Shown: positions 41,489 through 51,143, counted from the first letter of the stretch. The stretch: DNA of 64,000 bases from Clostridiaceae bacterium (GCA_018383195.1 JAGZOP010000002.1:1-64000); one strand, 5' to 3'. Made by a program: numbers and translations. The notes: generated from the letters alone by a model not told the origin.

Positions 41489-42307
41489 TCACTCCTCCCG
41501 CGTCAGCAGAGGCAGGGTAACGCAGCACTCCGTGCCGACTCCCTCCGCACTAAAAATGTGCAGGCCGTAATCCTCCCCAAACATCAGACGAATCCGGCTG
41601 TTGACATTCCGCAGCGCGATGCCGCCGCGCGAATGCAGGGGAACCGTACCGATTTCATTAGAAAACTGTGCGTTCAGCTGCGAAACCTGCTCTTCCGAAA
41701 TGCCCATCCCGTTATCCCTCACACGCAGAAAAAGAGTGCGGTCACTATTTTCCACAATTACTCGCACTATTCCCTGCCCGATTCGTCCTTCCAGCCCGTG
41801 TATTACTGCGTTTTCCACTAGTGGCTGTAAAATCAACTTGGGCATCTGTGCCTCGAGCAGCGCTTCATTTTCCATTTCCAACTCCATGGTCAGCTTATCG
41901 CCAAACCGGCAGCGCTGAATGGTAAAATAGTTTTCCGCATTATCCAACTCATCGGAAAACGTCACATACTCCTGCACATTGGAAATCGTATAGCGAAAAA
42001 AAGTGGCGAGCGCCTCGGTCGTTTCGGCAATCTCTTCCTGATCCGCGAGCAATGCGTCCGACCGGATGGCTTCTAGTGCGTTATACAGGAAATGAGGATT
42101 GATCTGATTTTGCAGCGCCAAATATTCCGCCTGCTTTTGCTGCAAGCGGGTGATCTCCTCCCCATGCAGGCGTTCTTCCAGGTCGGCAAAAAACGCTTGC
42201 AGTTCGGGTTGCGTTTTCCAGTCGGCTTGCAGCACCGCCTCTAAGTTTTTATCACTGCGGTAGCGACGTACCAGCCGCCGCAGTTTCCAGCAGGCTTTCA
42301 GCCACAT
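41489..42307 (-). CDS. Cytosolic YesM/LytS-type sensor histidine kinase without membrane segments
   Basis: The 272-residue kinase has the HisKA-7TM/LytS-type phosphorylation site LQNQINPHFLYNALEAIRSDAL (His72). A GHKL ATPase domain follows with LQPLVENAVIHGLEGR, RVRDNGMGI and HSRGGIALRNVNSRI. The first 60 residues are basic and helical, with no transmembrane helix and no HAMP or extracellular sensor, unlike normal YesM. Its input must come from a partner protein, most simply the degenerate ABC protein encoded 6 bases downstream. GGTGGAG precedes the start. Confidence 0.88.
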   Translation of the reverse strand: MWLKACWKLRRLVRRYRSDKNLEAVLQADWKTQPELQAFFADLEERLHGEEITRLQQKQAEYLALQNQINPHFLYNALEAIRSDALLADQEEIAETTEALATFFRYTISNVQEYVTFSDELDNAENYFTIQRCRFGDKLTMELEMENEALLEAQMPKLILQPLVENAVIHGLEGRIGQGIVRVIVENSDRTLFLRVRDNGMGISEEQVSQLNAQFSNEIGTVPLHSRGGIALRNVNSRIRLMFGEDYGLHIFSAEGVGTECCVTLPLLTREE

Positions 42308-42317
42308 GTCACTCCAC

Positions 42318-43901
42318 CTACCTGTACAATTTTTTGTAGTCCGATGGGCTTACTCCCGTGTTCTTTTTGAAAAGCCGGGAAAAATATTTCAAATCCCGAT
42401 AGCCAACCTGCTCTGCCACATCCTGTACGGAAAAGGCATCACAGCACAGCAGTTCCTTGGACTTGCTGATGCGAAGCTCGGTCAAATAATCCATAAAATT
42501 CTGTCCAGTCTCCTTTTTGAACAACGCAGAAAAATAGGTGGAATTGAACCCCACCGCACTGCTCACATCCTCCAAGCGAAGCGGCTCCTGATAATGCTGC
42601 TGCATATACCGTTTAGCTTCCAAAATCGGCCGCGTCTCCCGCGCAGAAATCTCCTTTCCCAAGCGTTCGATTTGCGCTTTGATATCCTGCTGCAGCAACC
42701 GGAAAATTTCCTGCGCATTGCTGCACCGCCAAAAACGTTCCTCCATCACATCTGAAAAACGCTCCTCTACCTGACCATTTTGCTTCATGCCGTAAATGCT
42801 GACCTCCAGCACCTGCCGAAACCAATCCTCCAGCATTTGTCCTGTCAGCGGCTGACGGCGCGAAATATAATGGTAACTGTCCTCCAGTTCCTGCGCATAC
42901 CGGTTCGTATCCAAATATTCTGCCGCTTCCTGAAACCGTTTTTTCTGTGCCGCATCCATTCGGTAATGCTCTGTACAGGCTGGCTCTTCAATCTCCGCAT
43001 CGCGCCACGACTGCACATGACATAGCCGGTCACGGCAAAGCCATAGTGCTTCCCGCATGGAAATTGTCAATTCCTCCGTGCGGTTCCTACGGCTTCCCAA
43101 ACAGACTGTGCTGCGAATATCCCAAAACAGGTCACGCTGCTTTTCGATTCCTTTGCGGATTTTGGTGAAGCACTGCTTGATATCCACCGCGCGGTAATCC
43201 CGCAGATACAGCAGCACCGCAACCCCTGATTTCTGCCCCGCAACTGCATATTCATCCGCGATCTGCTCTACCTCACGCCGAACCACCTCGAGCGCATGGC
43301 GCATCATGATCTGGTAGCCGTCCTGATACTGCTCTGCACAAGAGATATCCGGCTTGACCAGCGCAGCAAACCAAGTTCCCGTATCCGCCTGCCATCCATA
43401 TTCCTTCTGCAGCTGTGCCGCGGATAAAAACGGCTTTTGCTGCTCTGCCGCATTACACAGCACATCGAGCAGCTGCTCCTGCTGCCGTTCATCACTTTTT
43501 TGCAGTTGAAATTCCAGTGCAGCTCGTTCCCCAAGCTTATCCTTTACGCGCAGCAGGATGTTGGTCATTTCCTCCTGCTTGATTGGCTTGAGCAGATAAT
43601 CCTCCACACCATATTTGAGCGCCTGCTGCGCATATTCAAACTGTCGGTATCCACTGATCACAATACAGTGCAGCGCAGGCTGGATCTCTTTTGCCCGACG
43701 GATCAGATCAAGCCCATCGCAGCCGGGCATCCGGATATCCGTGATCAGCAGTTGAGGCTGCAATTCCTGCACCAATTCGAGCGCCCGCAGGCCGTCGTTC
43801 GCCGTACCGACAATCTCATAACCCAGTTTGTCCCATTCAATCAGTTTGCGCATCAGCAGAATGATTTTATTTTCGTCGTCCGCTAAAACGACCTTTACCA
43901 T
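42318..43901 (-). CDS. YesN-type response regulator (receiver plus AraC HTH)
   Basis: The 527 residues begin with a receiver domain: the acidic pocket in VVLADDENKI, phosphorylatable Asp55 in LLITDIRMPGCDGLDL, and Lys in VEDYLLKPIKQEEM. A long central region of about 280 residues follows. The C-terminal AraC-type double helix-turn-helix begins near 425 (AKRYMQQHYQEPLRLEDVSSAVGFNSTYFSALFKKETG) and ends FKKNTGVSPSDYKKLYR. It is the first gene of the unit and most likely controls the adjacent sugar importer in response to the kinase. Confidence 0.92.
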   Translation of the reverse strand: MVKVVLADDENKIILLMRKLIEWDKLGYEIVGTANDGLRALELVQELQPQLLITDIRMPGCDGLDLIRRAKEIQPALHCIVISGYRQFEYAQQALKYGVEDYLLKPIKQEEMTNILLRVKDKLGERAALEFQLQKSDERQQEQLLDVLCNAAEQQKPFLSAAQLQKEYGWQADTGTWFAALVKPDISCAEQYQDGYQIMMRHALEVVRREVEQIADEYAVAGQKSGVAVLLYLRDYRAVDIKQCFTKIRKGIEKQRDLFWDIRSTVCLGSRRNRTEELTISMREALWLCRDRLCHVQSWRDAEIEEPACTEHYRMDAAQKKRFQEAAEYLDTNRYAQELEDSYHYISRRQPLTGQMLEDWFRQVLEVSIYGMKQNGQVEERFSDVMEERFWRCSNAQEIFRLLQQDIKAQIERLGKEISARETRPILEAKRYMQQHYQEPLRLEDVSSAVGFNSTYFSALFKKETGQNFMDYLTELRISKSKELLCCDAFSVQDVAEQVGYRDLKYFSRLFKKNTGVSPSDYKKLYR

Positions 43902-43935
43902 ATCTCATACCTCCGGCGGCTGTCCCGCTGAATAA

Positions 43936-43967
43936 GAAAAGGGAAAACATCACCGTTTTCCCTTTTC
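43936..43967 (-). terminator. Terminator of the sugar importer operon / leader hairpin of the regulator gene
   Basis: GAAAAGGGAAAAC (43936-43948) pairs with GTTTTCCCTTTTC (43955-43967). Leftward it ends the transcript of the binding-protein gene. The predicted start of the regulator promoter (43976-44004) falls at its edge, so the same stem would also be the first thing in the regulator mRNA. Confidence 0.72.
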
Positions 43968-43975
43968 CCCTATTC

Positions 43976-44004
43976 ATAATAACACGGTTCGGATGATTTG
44001 CCAA
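43976..44004 (-). promoter_or_regulatory. Promoter of the regulator-kinase-degenerate ATPase unit
   Basis: On the minus strand TTGGCA (44004-43999), 17 bases and TATTAT (43981-43976), located between the binding-protein stop codon and the regulator start. Confidence 0.6.
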
Positions 44005-44034
44005 CCGACTACCGCTGCAACAAACCGAATACGA

Positions 44035-45006
44035 TTACTCGTAATCTGCAAGATTGTTTGCGTCGATCCAAGTATTGTCGGTGATGATCTCGGTCGTATC
44101 GAGCTTGCCGCCGTCAAGCAGCGTTACCGCCGCTTCGATGCCGTTGGCAGCCATATCTGCACCGTTCTGAGAAACCGTACCGGTGATACGACCGTCCTTG
44201 ATGGCTTCAAAGCCGTCCGGCGTGCCGTCAACGCCCGCAATTACGATGCCGCTGTTCGCGCCGGCTGCATTGCCTGCACCAACCGCCATGCCATCGTTCT
44301 GGCAGACAATCGCGTCCAGATCATATGCAGAGAGCCAGCTCTCCACAGTAGCCTGTGCCTGTGCCGTATCCCACTGGCAGTCTGCCGGAGCAACAACCTG
44401 CTTGATATCCGGGTAGTTCTTGAGTACGTTCTCATATCCTTCCATACGCTGCAGACCGCCTGCATCGCCAGAGGGACCGGTCAGGATGGCGATATTACCC
44501 TTACCGCCGAGCAGATCAGCAACCTGCTGCATCTCGGTTTCGCCCGCCTTGACATTGTTGCCGTAGGAAACCGCAGAAATACCGCAATTCTGCCAATCTG
44601 TGCAGGCAGATACGATATTGATCATCACAACGCCGGCATCGGCTGCGCTTTTGGCTGCGTCACGCAGACCATCCGGATCGACAGGCTCAAACAGGATTGC
44701 CTCGTAGCCTTCGGAAACGCACTGCTCGATCTGAGAAATCTGGGTTGCCGCATCCTGATCGGCGCTCAGGACGGTCAGTTCCACACCCAGTTCCTTTGCC
44801 TTGGCTTCTGCCGCCTCGGCAATCGCAATCTGGAACGCATTGGTCTGGTGCTGAGCGATCAGCGCAATCTTATGTGCTCCGCCGGCCGCTGCATCGTCAC
44901 CGCTGTCAGCAGCGCTGCCCTTATCCGCCGGCTTACTGCCGCATGCCGTCATGGTCAGTGCCATCGCGCCGGCCATCAACATAGCCAAAAATCTTTTTTT
45001 ACTCAT
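44035..45006 (-). CDS. Sugar ABC transporter substrate-binding lipoprotein (ribose/galactose type)
   Basis: The 323-residue protein has a lipoprotein signal ending LTMTAC (Cys22) and a low-complexity linker. A periplasmic-binding-protein type 1 fold follows: HKIALIAQHQTNAFQIAIAEAAEAKAKELG, GYEAILFEPVDPDGL, NIAILTGPSGDAGGLQRMEGY, DAIVCQNDGMAVGAG and VIAGVDGTPDGFEAI. It would bind a pentose, hexose or related cyclic compound outside the cell. Which one cannot be read. It is the last gene of the importer operon. Confidence 0.9.
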   Translation of the reverse strand: MSKKRFLAMLMAGAMALTMTACGSKPADKGSAADSGDDAAAGGAHKIALIAQHQTNAFQIAIAEAAEAKAKELGVELTVLSADQDAATQISQIEQCVSEGYEAILFEPVDPDGLRDAAKSAADAGVVMINIVSACTDWQNCGISAVSYGNNVKAGETEMQQVADLLGGKGNIAILTGPSGDAGGLQRMEGYENVLKNYPDIKQVVAPADCQWDTAQAQATVESWLSAYDLDAIVCQNDGMAVGAGNAAGANSGIVIAGVDGTPDGFEAIKDGRITGTVSQNGADMAANGIEAAVTLLDGGKLDTTEIITDNTWIDANNLADYE

Positions 45007-45095
45007 CTTTTTCTTCCTCCTTAAAGAAACTTTCTATGTCAGAGCGAACAGCCGGAAACAGCGATTCTCTCATAACACCGTGGCAAATCTGCGAT

Positions 45096-46043
45096 TCAGT
45101 CCTTTCTCCGTTTGCCCTTGATATCAATCAACACAGCCAGCACAATGATCGCACCCTTGACAATCTTCTGCCAGTGGGACGATACGCCCATGATATCCAA
45201 GCCGTTGGCAATCACCGTGATCAGCAGGCATCCAACCACAACGCCCCACGGCTTGCCGACACCACCCGACATGGAAACGCCGCCGACTACGCAAGCCGTA
45301 ATCGCATCCATCTCATAGCTTTCCGCTGCGGTCGGCTGTCCGATTGTGACGCGCGAGGTCATCAGGAACCCGCACAGACCCGCCAACAGACCTGCGATTG
45401 CGAAGGTGGAAATACGAACCATCGTGGTATTGATACCGGAAACACGCGCCGCCTGCAAATTGCCGCCGCAGGCATAAACCCGACGGCCATAAACGGTTTT
45501 CGCCAGCACAAACGAGCAGATTGCAATGACGATAACCAAAAATACCGCAAGCATAGGCACGCCGAAGAACGACTGCGCGGCAATCGCGCGGTATTCTTGG
45601 CTGATACCGGTGACCGGCTTGCCGTTGCACAGCAGTAACGCAAGACCGCGCACCGCAGTCATAGTGCCAAGTGTCATAATAAACGGCGGCAGATCACCAA
45701 TTGATACACCCACGCCATTGATCATTCCGACCGCCAGACCTGACAGCATGGCAACCGCCAGCGGCACAATCAGCGGGTACTGCCCCTGTCCCAGCAGCGC
45801 GGCAACAATGCCGGTAAACGCCACCGTGGAGCCGACCGACATATCAAACCCGCCCGCAATGATGACAAACATCATGCCGAAGGACAGAATACCGTTGATG
45901 GACGCCTGCTTGAGAATATTGACCAGATTGCTCGGCTGAATAAAGCTCGGCTTCAAACAGGTCAGCACAATCACCAACGCGATAAAAATCACGAAGATGA
46001 AGTATTCGCTGATAAGCGACTTTACACTTTTCTTCTGTTTCAT
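45096..46043 (-). CDS. Sugar ABC transporter permease (RbsC-like)
   Basis: The 315-residue protein has eight to ten membrane helices and the RbsC signatures: LRAAIVSIAILG-like DMSVGSTVAFTGIVAALLGQG, GLAVGMINGVGVSIGDLPPFIMTLGTMTAVRGLALL, and the C-terminal TACVVGGVSMSGGVGKPWGVVVGCLLITVIANGLDIMG. It forms the homodimeric channel for the ATPase encoded upstream. Confidence 0.93.
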   Translation of the reverse strand: MKQKKSVKSLISEYFIFVIFIALVIVLTCLKPSFIQPSNLVNILKQASINGILSFGMMFVIIAGGFDMSVGSTVAFTGIVAALLGQGQYPLIVPLAVAMLSGLAVGMINGVGVSIGDLPPFIMTLGTMTAVRGLALLLCNGKPVTGISQEYRAIAAQSFFGVPMLAVFLVIVIAICSFVLAKTVYGRRVYACGGNLQAARVSGINTTMVRISTFAIAGLLAGLCGFLMTSRVTIGQPTAAESYEMDAITACVVGGVSMSGGVGKPWGVVVGCLLITVIANGLDIMGVSSHWQKIVKGAIIVLAVLIDIKGKRRKD

Positions 46044-46057
46044 ATGTACCCCTTCCT

Positions 46058-47551
46058 TTATACCTCAATCGCAGACGCCAGTGTCATGATACGTTCCTGT
46101 GTAAATTCGTCCCGCGCAACCTCACCAGAGAGGTTACCCTCGCACATGACCATAATGCGGTCACACACACCCATCAGTTCTGGGATTTCGGACGAGATCA
46201 TCACGACCGCCTTGCCCTGCTGCACCAGTTTGCCGAGCAGCAGATAAATATCACGCTTGGCGCCAACGTCGATACCGCGGGTCGGTTCATCCAGAATGAT
46301 AATATCCGGATCATTCAGCAACCACTTGGCAATAACAACCTTCTGCTGATTGCCGCCGGACAGGTTGCCCACGATCTGATCTCCGGAAGGCGTTTTGATA
46401 TTCAGCTTTTCAATATACTCCTGCGATGCGCTGCGCGCCTTGTTTTTATTGTACAGACCGCCTGTCAGCAGCTTTTCGATCGCTACCATGGCAATATTGT
46501 CGTTGACGCTGCCGCTTAGGTTCAGACCGGTGACCTTGCGGTCCTCGGTAATCAGTGCAACGCCCTCCTTGATGATATCCTTGGGCGAATGCACCTGTAC
46601 CCGCTTGCCCTTGACAAAAATCTCGCCTTCGGACAGCTTGTGCATGCCGAAGATGCCCTCGACTAACTCGCTGCGTCCCGCGCCGACCAATCCACCGATG
46701 CCTAGGATTTCGCCCTTGCGAACCGAAAAGCTCACACCCTTGACCTTATTGTCTGCGCGTACAATATTTTTTGCCTCAAACACCACATCGCCGATCTCAG
46801 CTTCAAGCTTAGGGAACACATCGGTGATCTCTCTGCCGACCATCATCTTGATGAGCTGCGCCTCGTCCATATCCTTGGTATCACCCGAGCCGATATACTG
46901 TCCATCCCGGTAAACGCTGACGCGATCGCAGATCGAAAAAATCTCATCCATGCGGTGCGAAATATAGATCACCGCTACCCCCTGCGCTGTCAGACGCCGG
47001 ATATGTCCAAACAGCAGCCCAACCTCGCGGTCGGTGATAGCAGCTGTCGGTTCGTCCATAATGATGACCTTTGCGTTCAGCGAAATTGCCTTGATGATCT
47101 CGATCAGCTGGCACTGAGCAACAGTCAGGCTGCGCAGCCGCGCCTTGGGCGAAACATGCAGACCGCATTCCGCAATCAGGCGCTCCGCCTCCCGGATCTC
47201 GGCTTTGGTATCTACCAGTCCGTTTTTCCGAAGTTCGCGCCCAACAAAGATATTTTCAAATACGGTCATATCCAAGATCGGGTTCAGCTCCTGATGGATC
47301 ATCGCTACGCCTTGGTCCATTGCTTCCTTCGGGCTGGAGGCTCGATAGGTCTTGCCGTCAAGCAAAATCTCGCCGCCCTCATCCTTGGTATAGATCCCCA
47401 TCAGGATCTTCATCAGGGTGGACTTGCCGGCGCCATTTTCCCCCATCAGCGCATGGACCTCGCCTGGTCTGACCTGCAGCTGCACATGGTCAAGCGCCTT
47501 GACACCCGGAAATGTTTTGCTGATACCTTTCATTTCCAGCACATATTCCAT
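46058..47551 (-). CDS. Sugar ABC transporter tandem ATPase (RbsA/MglA-like)
   Basis: ATG 47551, nine bases after GGAGGG, gives 497 residues. Both ATPase halves are present. The first is complete: ALMGENGAGKSTLMKIL, LTVAQCQLIEIIKAI and VIIMDEPTAAITDREV. The second has the variant Walker A GLVGAGRSELVEGIFG usual for RbsA, with NLSGGNQQKVVIAKWLL and IIILDEPTRGIDVGAKRDIY. It is the intact counterpart of the degenerate protein at 40058-41482. Confidence 0.94.
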   Translation of the reverse strand: MEYVLEMKGISKTFPGVKALDHVQLQVRPGEVHALMGENGAGKSTLMKILMGIYTKDEGGEILLDGKTYRASSPKEAMDQGVAMIHQELNPILDMTVFENIFVGRELRKNGLVDTKAEIREAERLIAECGLHVSPKARLRSLTVAQCQLIEIIKAISLNAKVIIMDEPTAAITDREVGLLFGHIRRLTAQGVAVIYISHRMDEIFSICDRVSVYRDGQYIGSGDTKDMDEAQLIKMMVGREITDVFPKLEAEIGDVVFEAKNIVRADNKVKGVSFSVRKGEILGIGGLVGAGRSELVEGIFGMHKLSEGEIFVKGKRVQVHSPKDIIKEGVALITEDRKVTGLNLSGSVNDNIAMVAIEKLLTGGLYNKNKARSASQEYIEKLNIKTPSGDQIVGNLSGGNQQKVVIAKWLLNDPDIIILDEPTRGIDVGAKRDIYLLLGKLVQQGKAVVMISSEIPELMGVCDRIMVMCEGNLSGEVARDEFTQERIMTLASAIEV

Positions 47552-47683
47552 ACCTTGCTTCCCTCCTTGCACTTGTTTCTTTGCTAATATTTTATCAAAG
47601 CCCGTTCGGTTCCAAAAGGGTTTATCTTTATATCAAGGGGGACAAATTCAAGGTCTTTGAGAAAAACGTCATTTTCACCAAAT

Positions 47684-47706
47684 TATACACGCAATTTTTG
47701 TGTATA
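47684..47706. repeat. Inverted repeat upstream of the sugar importer operon
   Basis: TATACAC (47684-47690) and GTGTATA (47700-47706) form a perfect 7-base inverted repeat with a 9-base spacer, overlapping a leftward TATAAT (47687-47682) 130 bases before the ATPase gene. No good -35 box fits, which suggests control by an activator or repressor binding here. Nothing else is apparent in 47552-47760. Confidence 0.45.
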
Positions 47707-47760
47707 TCGTTTATTTCCAGCATCTACATACGCTGATCGGCAGCAGAAGCAATGCGGCAA

Positions 47761-48459
47761 TCACTCAACCCGCATCATGCGATATCCAACTCCAATATGC
47801 GTTTGAATATATTGAGGGGAACCCGGGTCTTTCTCCAGTTTTTTTCGCAGTGTTGCCATAAATACCCGCAGCGACGCGACATCATTTTCCCAGCTTCTTC
47901 CCCAAATCTGTTGGGTAATGAATGTATGCGTGAGTACCTTTCCCACATTTTTACACAGTAAACACAGCAGTTTATACTCGCTGGGCGTCAAATGAAGCTC
48001 CTGTCCGTTCAAAAACGCGCATCCTGCTGCATAATCTACTTTCAGTTTCCCATTTGTAAACACCGCATCCGTACTGATTGCCCCCTGCTGCGCATCCAAC
48101 CGGCGCTGCGTCACCCGCAGCCGCGCCAATAGCTCTTCCACTGAAAAGGGCTTTGTTAAATAATCATCTGCTCCGGCATCCAAGGCATCGATTTTATCTG
48201 TGTCCTCACTGCGGGCACTGATTACAATAATCGGCATATTCGACCATGAGCGAATCTTGTGAATCACTTCTACTCCATCCATATCGGGAAGCCCCAAGTC
48301 CAATAGAACGATTTCCGGATTATGGGATGAAGCCTCCAATACAGCCGACTCTCCATTTGCTGCGGTCAGAAACCGATAATCGTGCGCTTTCAATGTGGTT
48401 GTAATTAGATTCCTGACAGCCGTATCATCCTCAACTACTAAAATCAAAGGTTTATTCAT
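47761..48459 (-). CDS. kdpE: Response regulator KdpE (OmpR family)
   Basis: The 232 residues have a receiver domain (LVVEDDTAVRNLI, Asp near 53 in VLLDLGLPDMDGVEVI, Lys in DYLTKPFSVEELLARL). The winged helix ends HLTPSEYKLLCLLCKNVGKVLTH, IQTHIGVGYRM. It overlaps kdpD by eight bases and would activate the kdp promoter(s) under K+ limitation or osmotic stress. Confidence 0.92.
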   Translation of the reverse strand: MNKPLILVVEDDTAVRNLITTTLKAHDYRFLTAANGESAVLEASSHNPEIVLLDLGLPDMDGVEVIHKIRSWSNMPIIVISARSEDTDKIDALDAGADDYLTKPFSVEELLARLRVTQRRLDAQQGAISTDAVFTNGKLKVDYAAGCAFLNGQELHLTPSEYKLLCLLCKNVGKVLTHTFITQQIWGRSWENDVASLRVFMATLRKKLEKDPGSPQYIQTHIGVGYRMMRVE

Positions 48460-51100
48460 GCAAATCGACCTCCCCTGCCGGAATAGAAAATGTAAAGACC
48501 GAACCGTGCGGCAGCCGATCTGTCACCGTGATCTCCCCTCCATGGGCATTGACAATCGACCTGCATAAAGCAAGTCCCAGACCCATACTGCGGCGGCTGT
48601 CGGCAATCTGATTGGACGCACTGTAAAACATATCAAAAATGTGAGATTTCGCCTGATCGGAAATCCCGGGACCGTTGTCTGAAACGGAAATATCAATCCA
48701 TTGATTGCGTTTTTTCCACATGATATCAATTTCTGAACCTTTTGGAGTATATTTAATCGCATTATCAATCAAATTGATCAAAACCTGTACGATCAACTTG
48801 GCATCAATCTGCGCTAGGAGATATTCTTCATTGCTCTGTACCTGCAAGTGATAATCCACACTTTTCCGGTTGATATGCCGCAATGCCTCTGCGACAACCT
48901 CATCAACCAATTCTGTGGAGATATGCAAATTCATCCGCCCATCTTCCAACCGGCTGACAGACAGCAAGTTCTCCACCAAGTTGATCAGCCACATGGCATC
49001 ATCATAAATATCCGTATACATCTGTTCCTTGGTTTTGGCATCAAAAAGATCTCCATTTGAAAGCAAATTGCTTGCATTTCCTGAAATCGAAGTTAAAGGG
49101 GTACGGAGATCGTGAGAAATAGAGCGCAGCAGATTCGCGCGCAGCTGTTCATTCTTTGCCAGCACCGCAGCAGCCTCTTTTTCCTCCAGATTCTTCTGGT
49201 TTTCAAGCGCAAGCGCACATTCCCCCAAGACAGAAAGCAAAATGCTGGTTTCAAAAGAATCCAGAGGTTTGTCCGACGCTGCAATTCCCATAACACCGTA
49301 GCCCTGATTCCCTGTCCGAATCGACAGGTATGTGCAGCAGGAATCAGAGAGCGTTTCCGTCCCTGCTCCCGCCCGTTTATTATTGGTTACAACCCATTGT
49401 GCAACTTCCCGCTCTTTTTCAGAAATATACAGGTCAGGGGATGCCGTATCATCTGCCAAAAATATTTCTGGCTCCATTAGCTTTTTCTCCTTAACACGGT
49501 ATGCGACAATATCACGCTGAAATAATTTGAGCAGCTGCTTTGCAGTCACTGAAATGATTTCTTCCTGACTTCGTGCCTTTTGAAGATTCTGGTTGGTTTC
49601 AAACAGGAGCTTTGTGCGCCATGCAATCTGTGCCGAGCGTTTCGCATGAGATTTCAGCTTAGACGCCAGCGAACCGGTCATAAGAGATGCCAGAAACATT
49701 ACAAGAAACGTAACCGGATATCCGCTGTCATACGCCTGCAGTGAAAAACGCGGCTCTGTAAAAAAGAAATTGAACGTCAAAACGCTGACGATTGAGGCAA
49801 TAAAGCTGCAAATAGAACTTTTTGTCGATACCGAAACCAGCATGACGCCCAAAATATACAGCGTAATAATATTCGCCTCTGTAAAGCCAAAATGATAAAA
49901 CAGGACTCCCATTAGAGTGACGAAGACAAGAATTGCTGCGCTTTTCATCATATCCAGAAGGGATACCGACGGAATGTGCATCATTTCCTGCCGCCGCGTG
50001 GAAAGGCGATGGTTTGATTCATGATCCGGAATAATGTGAATATCGAGTTCCGGAGTCAATTCAATCAGCCGCTCGGTTAACGAGGTCTTGTGAAACAGCA
50101 GCCGATGCGGAATCCCGCTGCGTCCCAGTACAATCTTTGTGACTCCGGACAGGCGTGAAAACTCTGCAATCTGATACGCCACATCATCTCCATAAAAGGT
50201 TTCGATCGATGCGCCCAGCTGCTGTGCGAGATGCATATTTCTCTGAAGCCGCTCCTTATCCGGCGGCGCCATTTTCTGAAACTCCTTTGTTTCTACAAAA
50301 AGCGCTGTAAATCCGCATCGGAATGCAACTGCCATCCGCGCCGCTGTACGTATAATTTTTTCATTCGAGGGCGCCGGGGAAAGGCACACCAAAATATGTT
50401 CCTGCGTCCGGTATTCTGTCCCGCTTTTCGGGGTCTGCGTATCGAGGCTTGCCCTGTCCGCGCAGCGGCGCAAACCAATTTCCCGCAGCGCATTCAGCTG
50501 CGAAACAGAACAGCTTGAAAGCAATTTCCCTTTCTTCTGCCGAAGAAAGCGCTGCTGTAATCGCTCCGGTTCAATGTCGATAAATTCCACCTGTGCCGCC
50601 TGATCCAGTATACGGTCCGGAATGCGCTCCGCTTCGGAAGTTCCCGTAATCGAAAGCACTGTATCCTGAATGCTTTCAATATGCTGCATATCCAGTGTAG
50701 TATAAACGTCCACCCCTGCTTTCAGCAATTCTTCAATATCCTGATAGCGCTTCATATGACGGGATTCGTCTGCATTCCAGTGAGACAGATCATCAACCAA
50801 AATTAAGTCCGGCATCCTTTGCAGGCAGGCATCCAAATCCACTTCGCAATCTGTTTGTCCGTTTCGGATGACCATTTTGCAGGGCAGGGTTTCAAACTTT
50901 TCCGCAAGCGCATTGGTTTGCGGCCATTGCGCCCGATCAAGCAGACCGATCACAACATCCCGTCCCGCTTGCCGTGCCTGCTCTGCGTTTTCCAGCATTG
51001 CATAACTCTTTCCGGTCCCTGAAAAATAACTGGCAAAAATCATGAGTTTTCCCTGTTTCTTTCCCCGCGGCTGATTACGCATTTCTGCCAAATACATCAT
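48452..51100 (-). CDS. kdpD: Full-length sensor kinase KdpD
   Basis: About 882 residues from ATG 51100. Domains in order: KdpD N-terminal ATP-binding region (Walker A FSGTGKS near 26-32, LVDDLSHWN), a universal-stress-type domain (ILVCLSPAPSNEKIIRTAARMA to FTALFVE), four membrane helices (DUF4118, about 380-490), a GAF-like linker, and HisKA with the phosphorylated His near 660 in LLRSISHDLRTPLTSI. The ATPase domain closes with NLIDNAIKYTPKG, DNGPGI and GLGLALCRSIV. The N-terminal P-loop and the usual VE-H-R segment are less canonical than in the truncated copy at 59001-60977. Confidence 0.92.
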   Translation of the reverse strand: MMYLAEMRNQPRGKKQGKLMIFASYFSGTGKSYAMLENAEQARQAGRDVVIGLLDRAQWPQTNALAEKFETLPCKMVIRNGQTDCEVDLDACLQRMPDLILVDDLSHWNADESRHMKRYQDIEELLKAGVDVYTTLDMQHIESIQDTVLSITGTSEAERIPDRILDQAAQVEFIDIEPERLQQRFLRQKKGKLLSSCSVSQLNALREIGLRRCADRASLDTQTPKSGTEYRTQEHILVCLSPAPSNEKIIRTAARMAVAFRCGFTALFVETKEFQKMAPPDKERLQRNMHLAQQLGASIETFYGDDVAYQIAEFSRLSGVTKIVLGRSGIPHRLLFHKTSLTERLIELTPELDIHIIPDHESNHRLSTRRQEMMHIPSVSLLDMMKSAAILVFVTLMGVLFYHFGFTEANIITLYILGVMLVSVSTKSSICSFIASIVSVLTFNFFFTEPRFSLQAYDSGYPVTFLVMFLASLMTGSLASKLKSHAKRSAQIAWRTKLLFETNQNLQKARSQEEIISVTAKQLLKLFQRDIVAYRVKEKKLMEPEIFLADDTASPDLYISEKEREVAQWVVTNNKRAGAGTETLSDSCCTYLSIRTGNQGYGVMGIAASDKPLDSFETSILLSVLGECALALENQKNLEEKEAAAVLAKNEQLRANLLRSISHDLRTPLTSISGNASNLLSNGDLFDAKTKEQMYTDIYDDAMWLINLVENLLSVSRLEDGRMNLHISTELVDEVVAEALRHINRKSVDYHLQVQSNEEYLLAQIDAKLIVQVLINLIDNAIKYTPKGSEIDIMWKKRNQWIDISVSDNGPGISDQAKSHIFDMFYSASNQIADSRRSMGLGLALCRSIVNAHGGEITVTDRLPHGSVFTFSIPAGEVDLHE

Positions 51101-51143
51101 GCTCCCTTCTTTCAAACAGATTCATTATAACATATTCTTCTGT

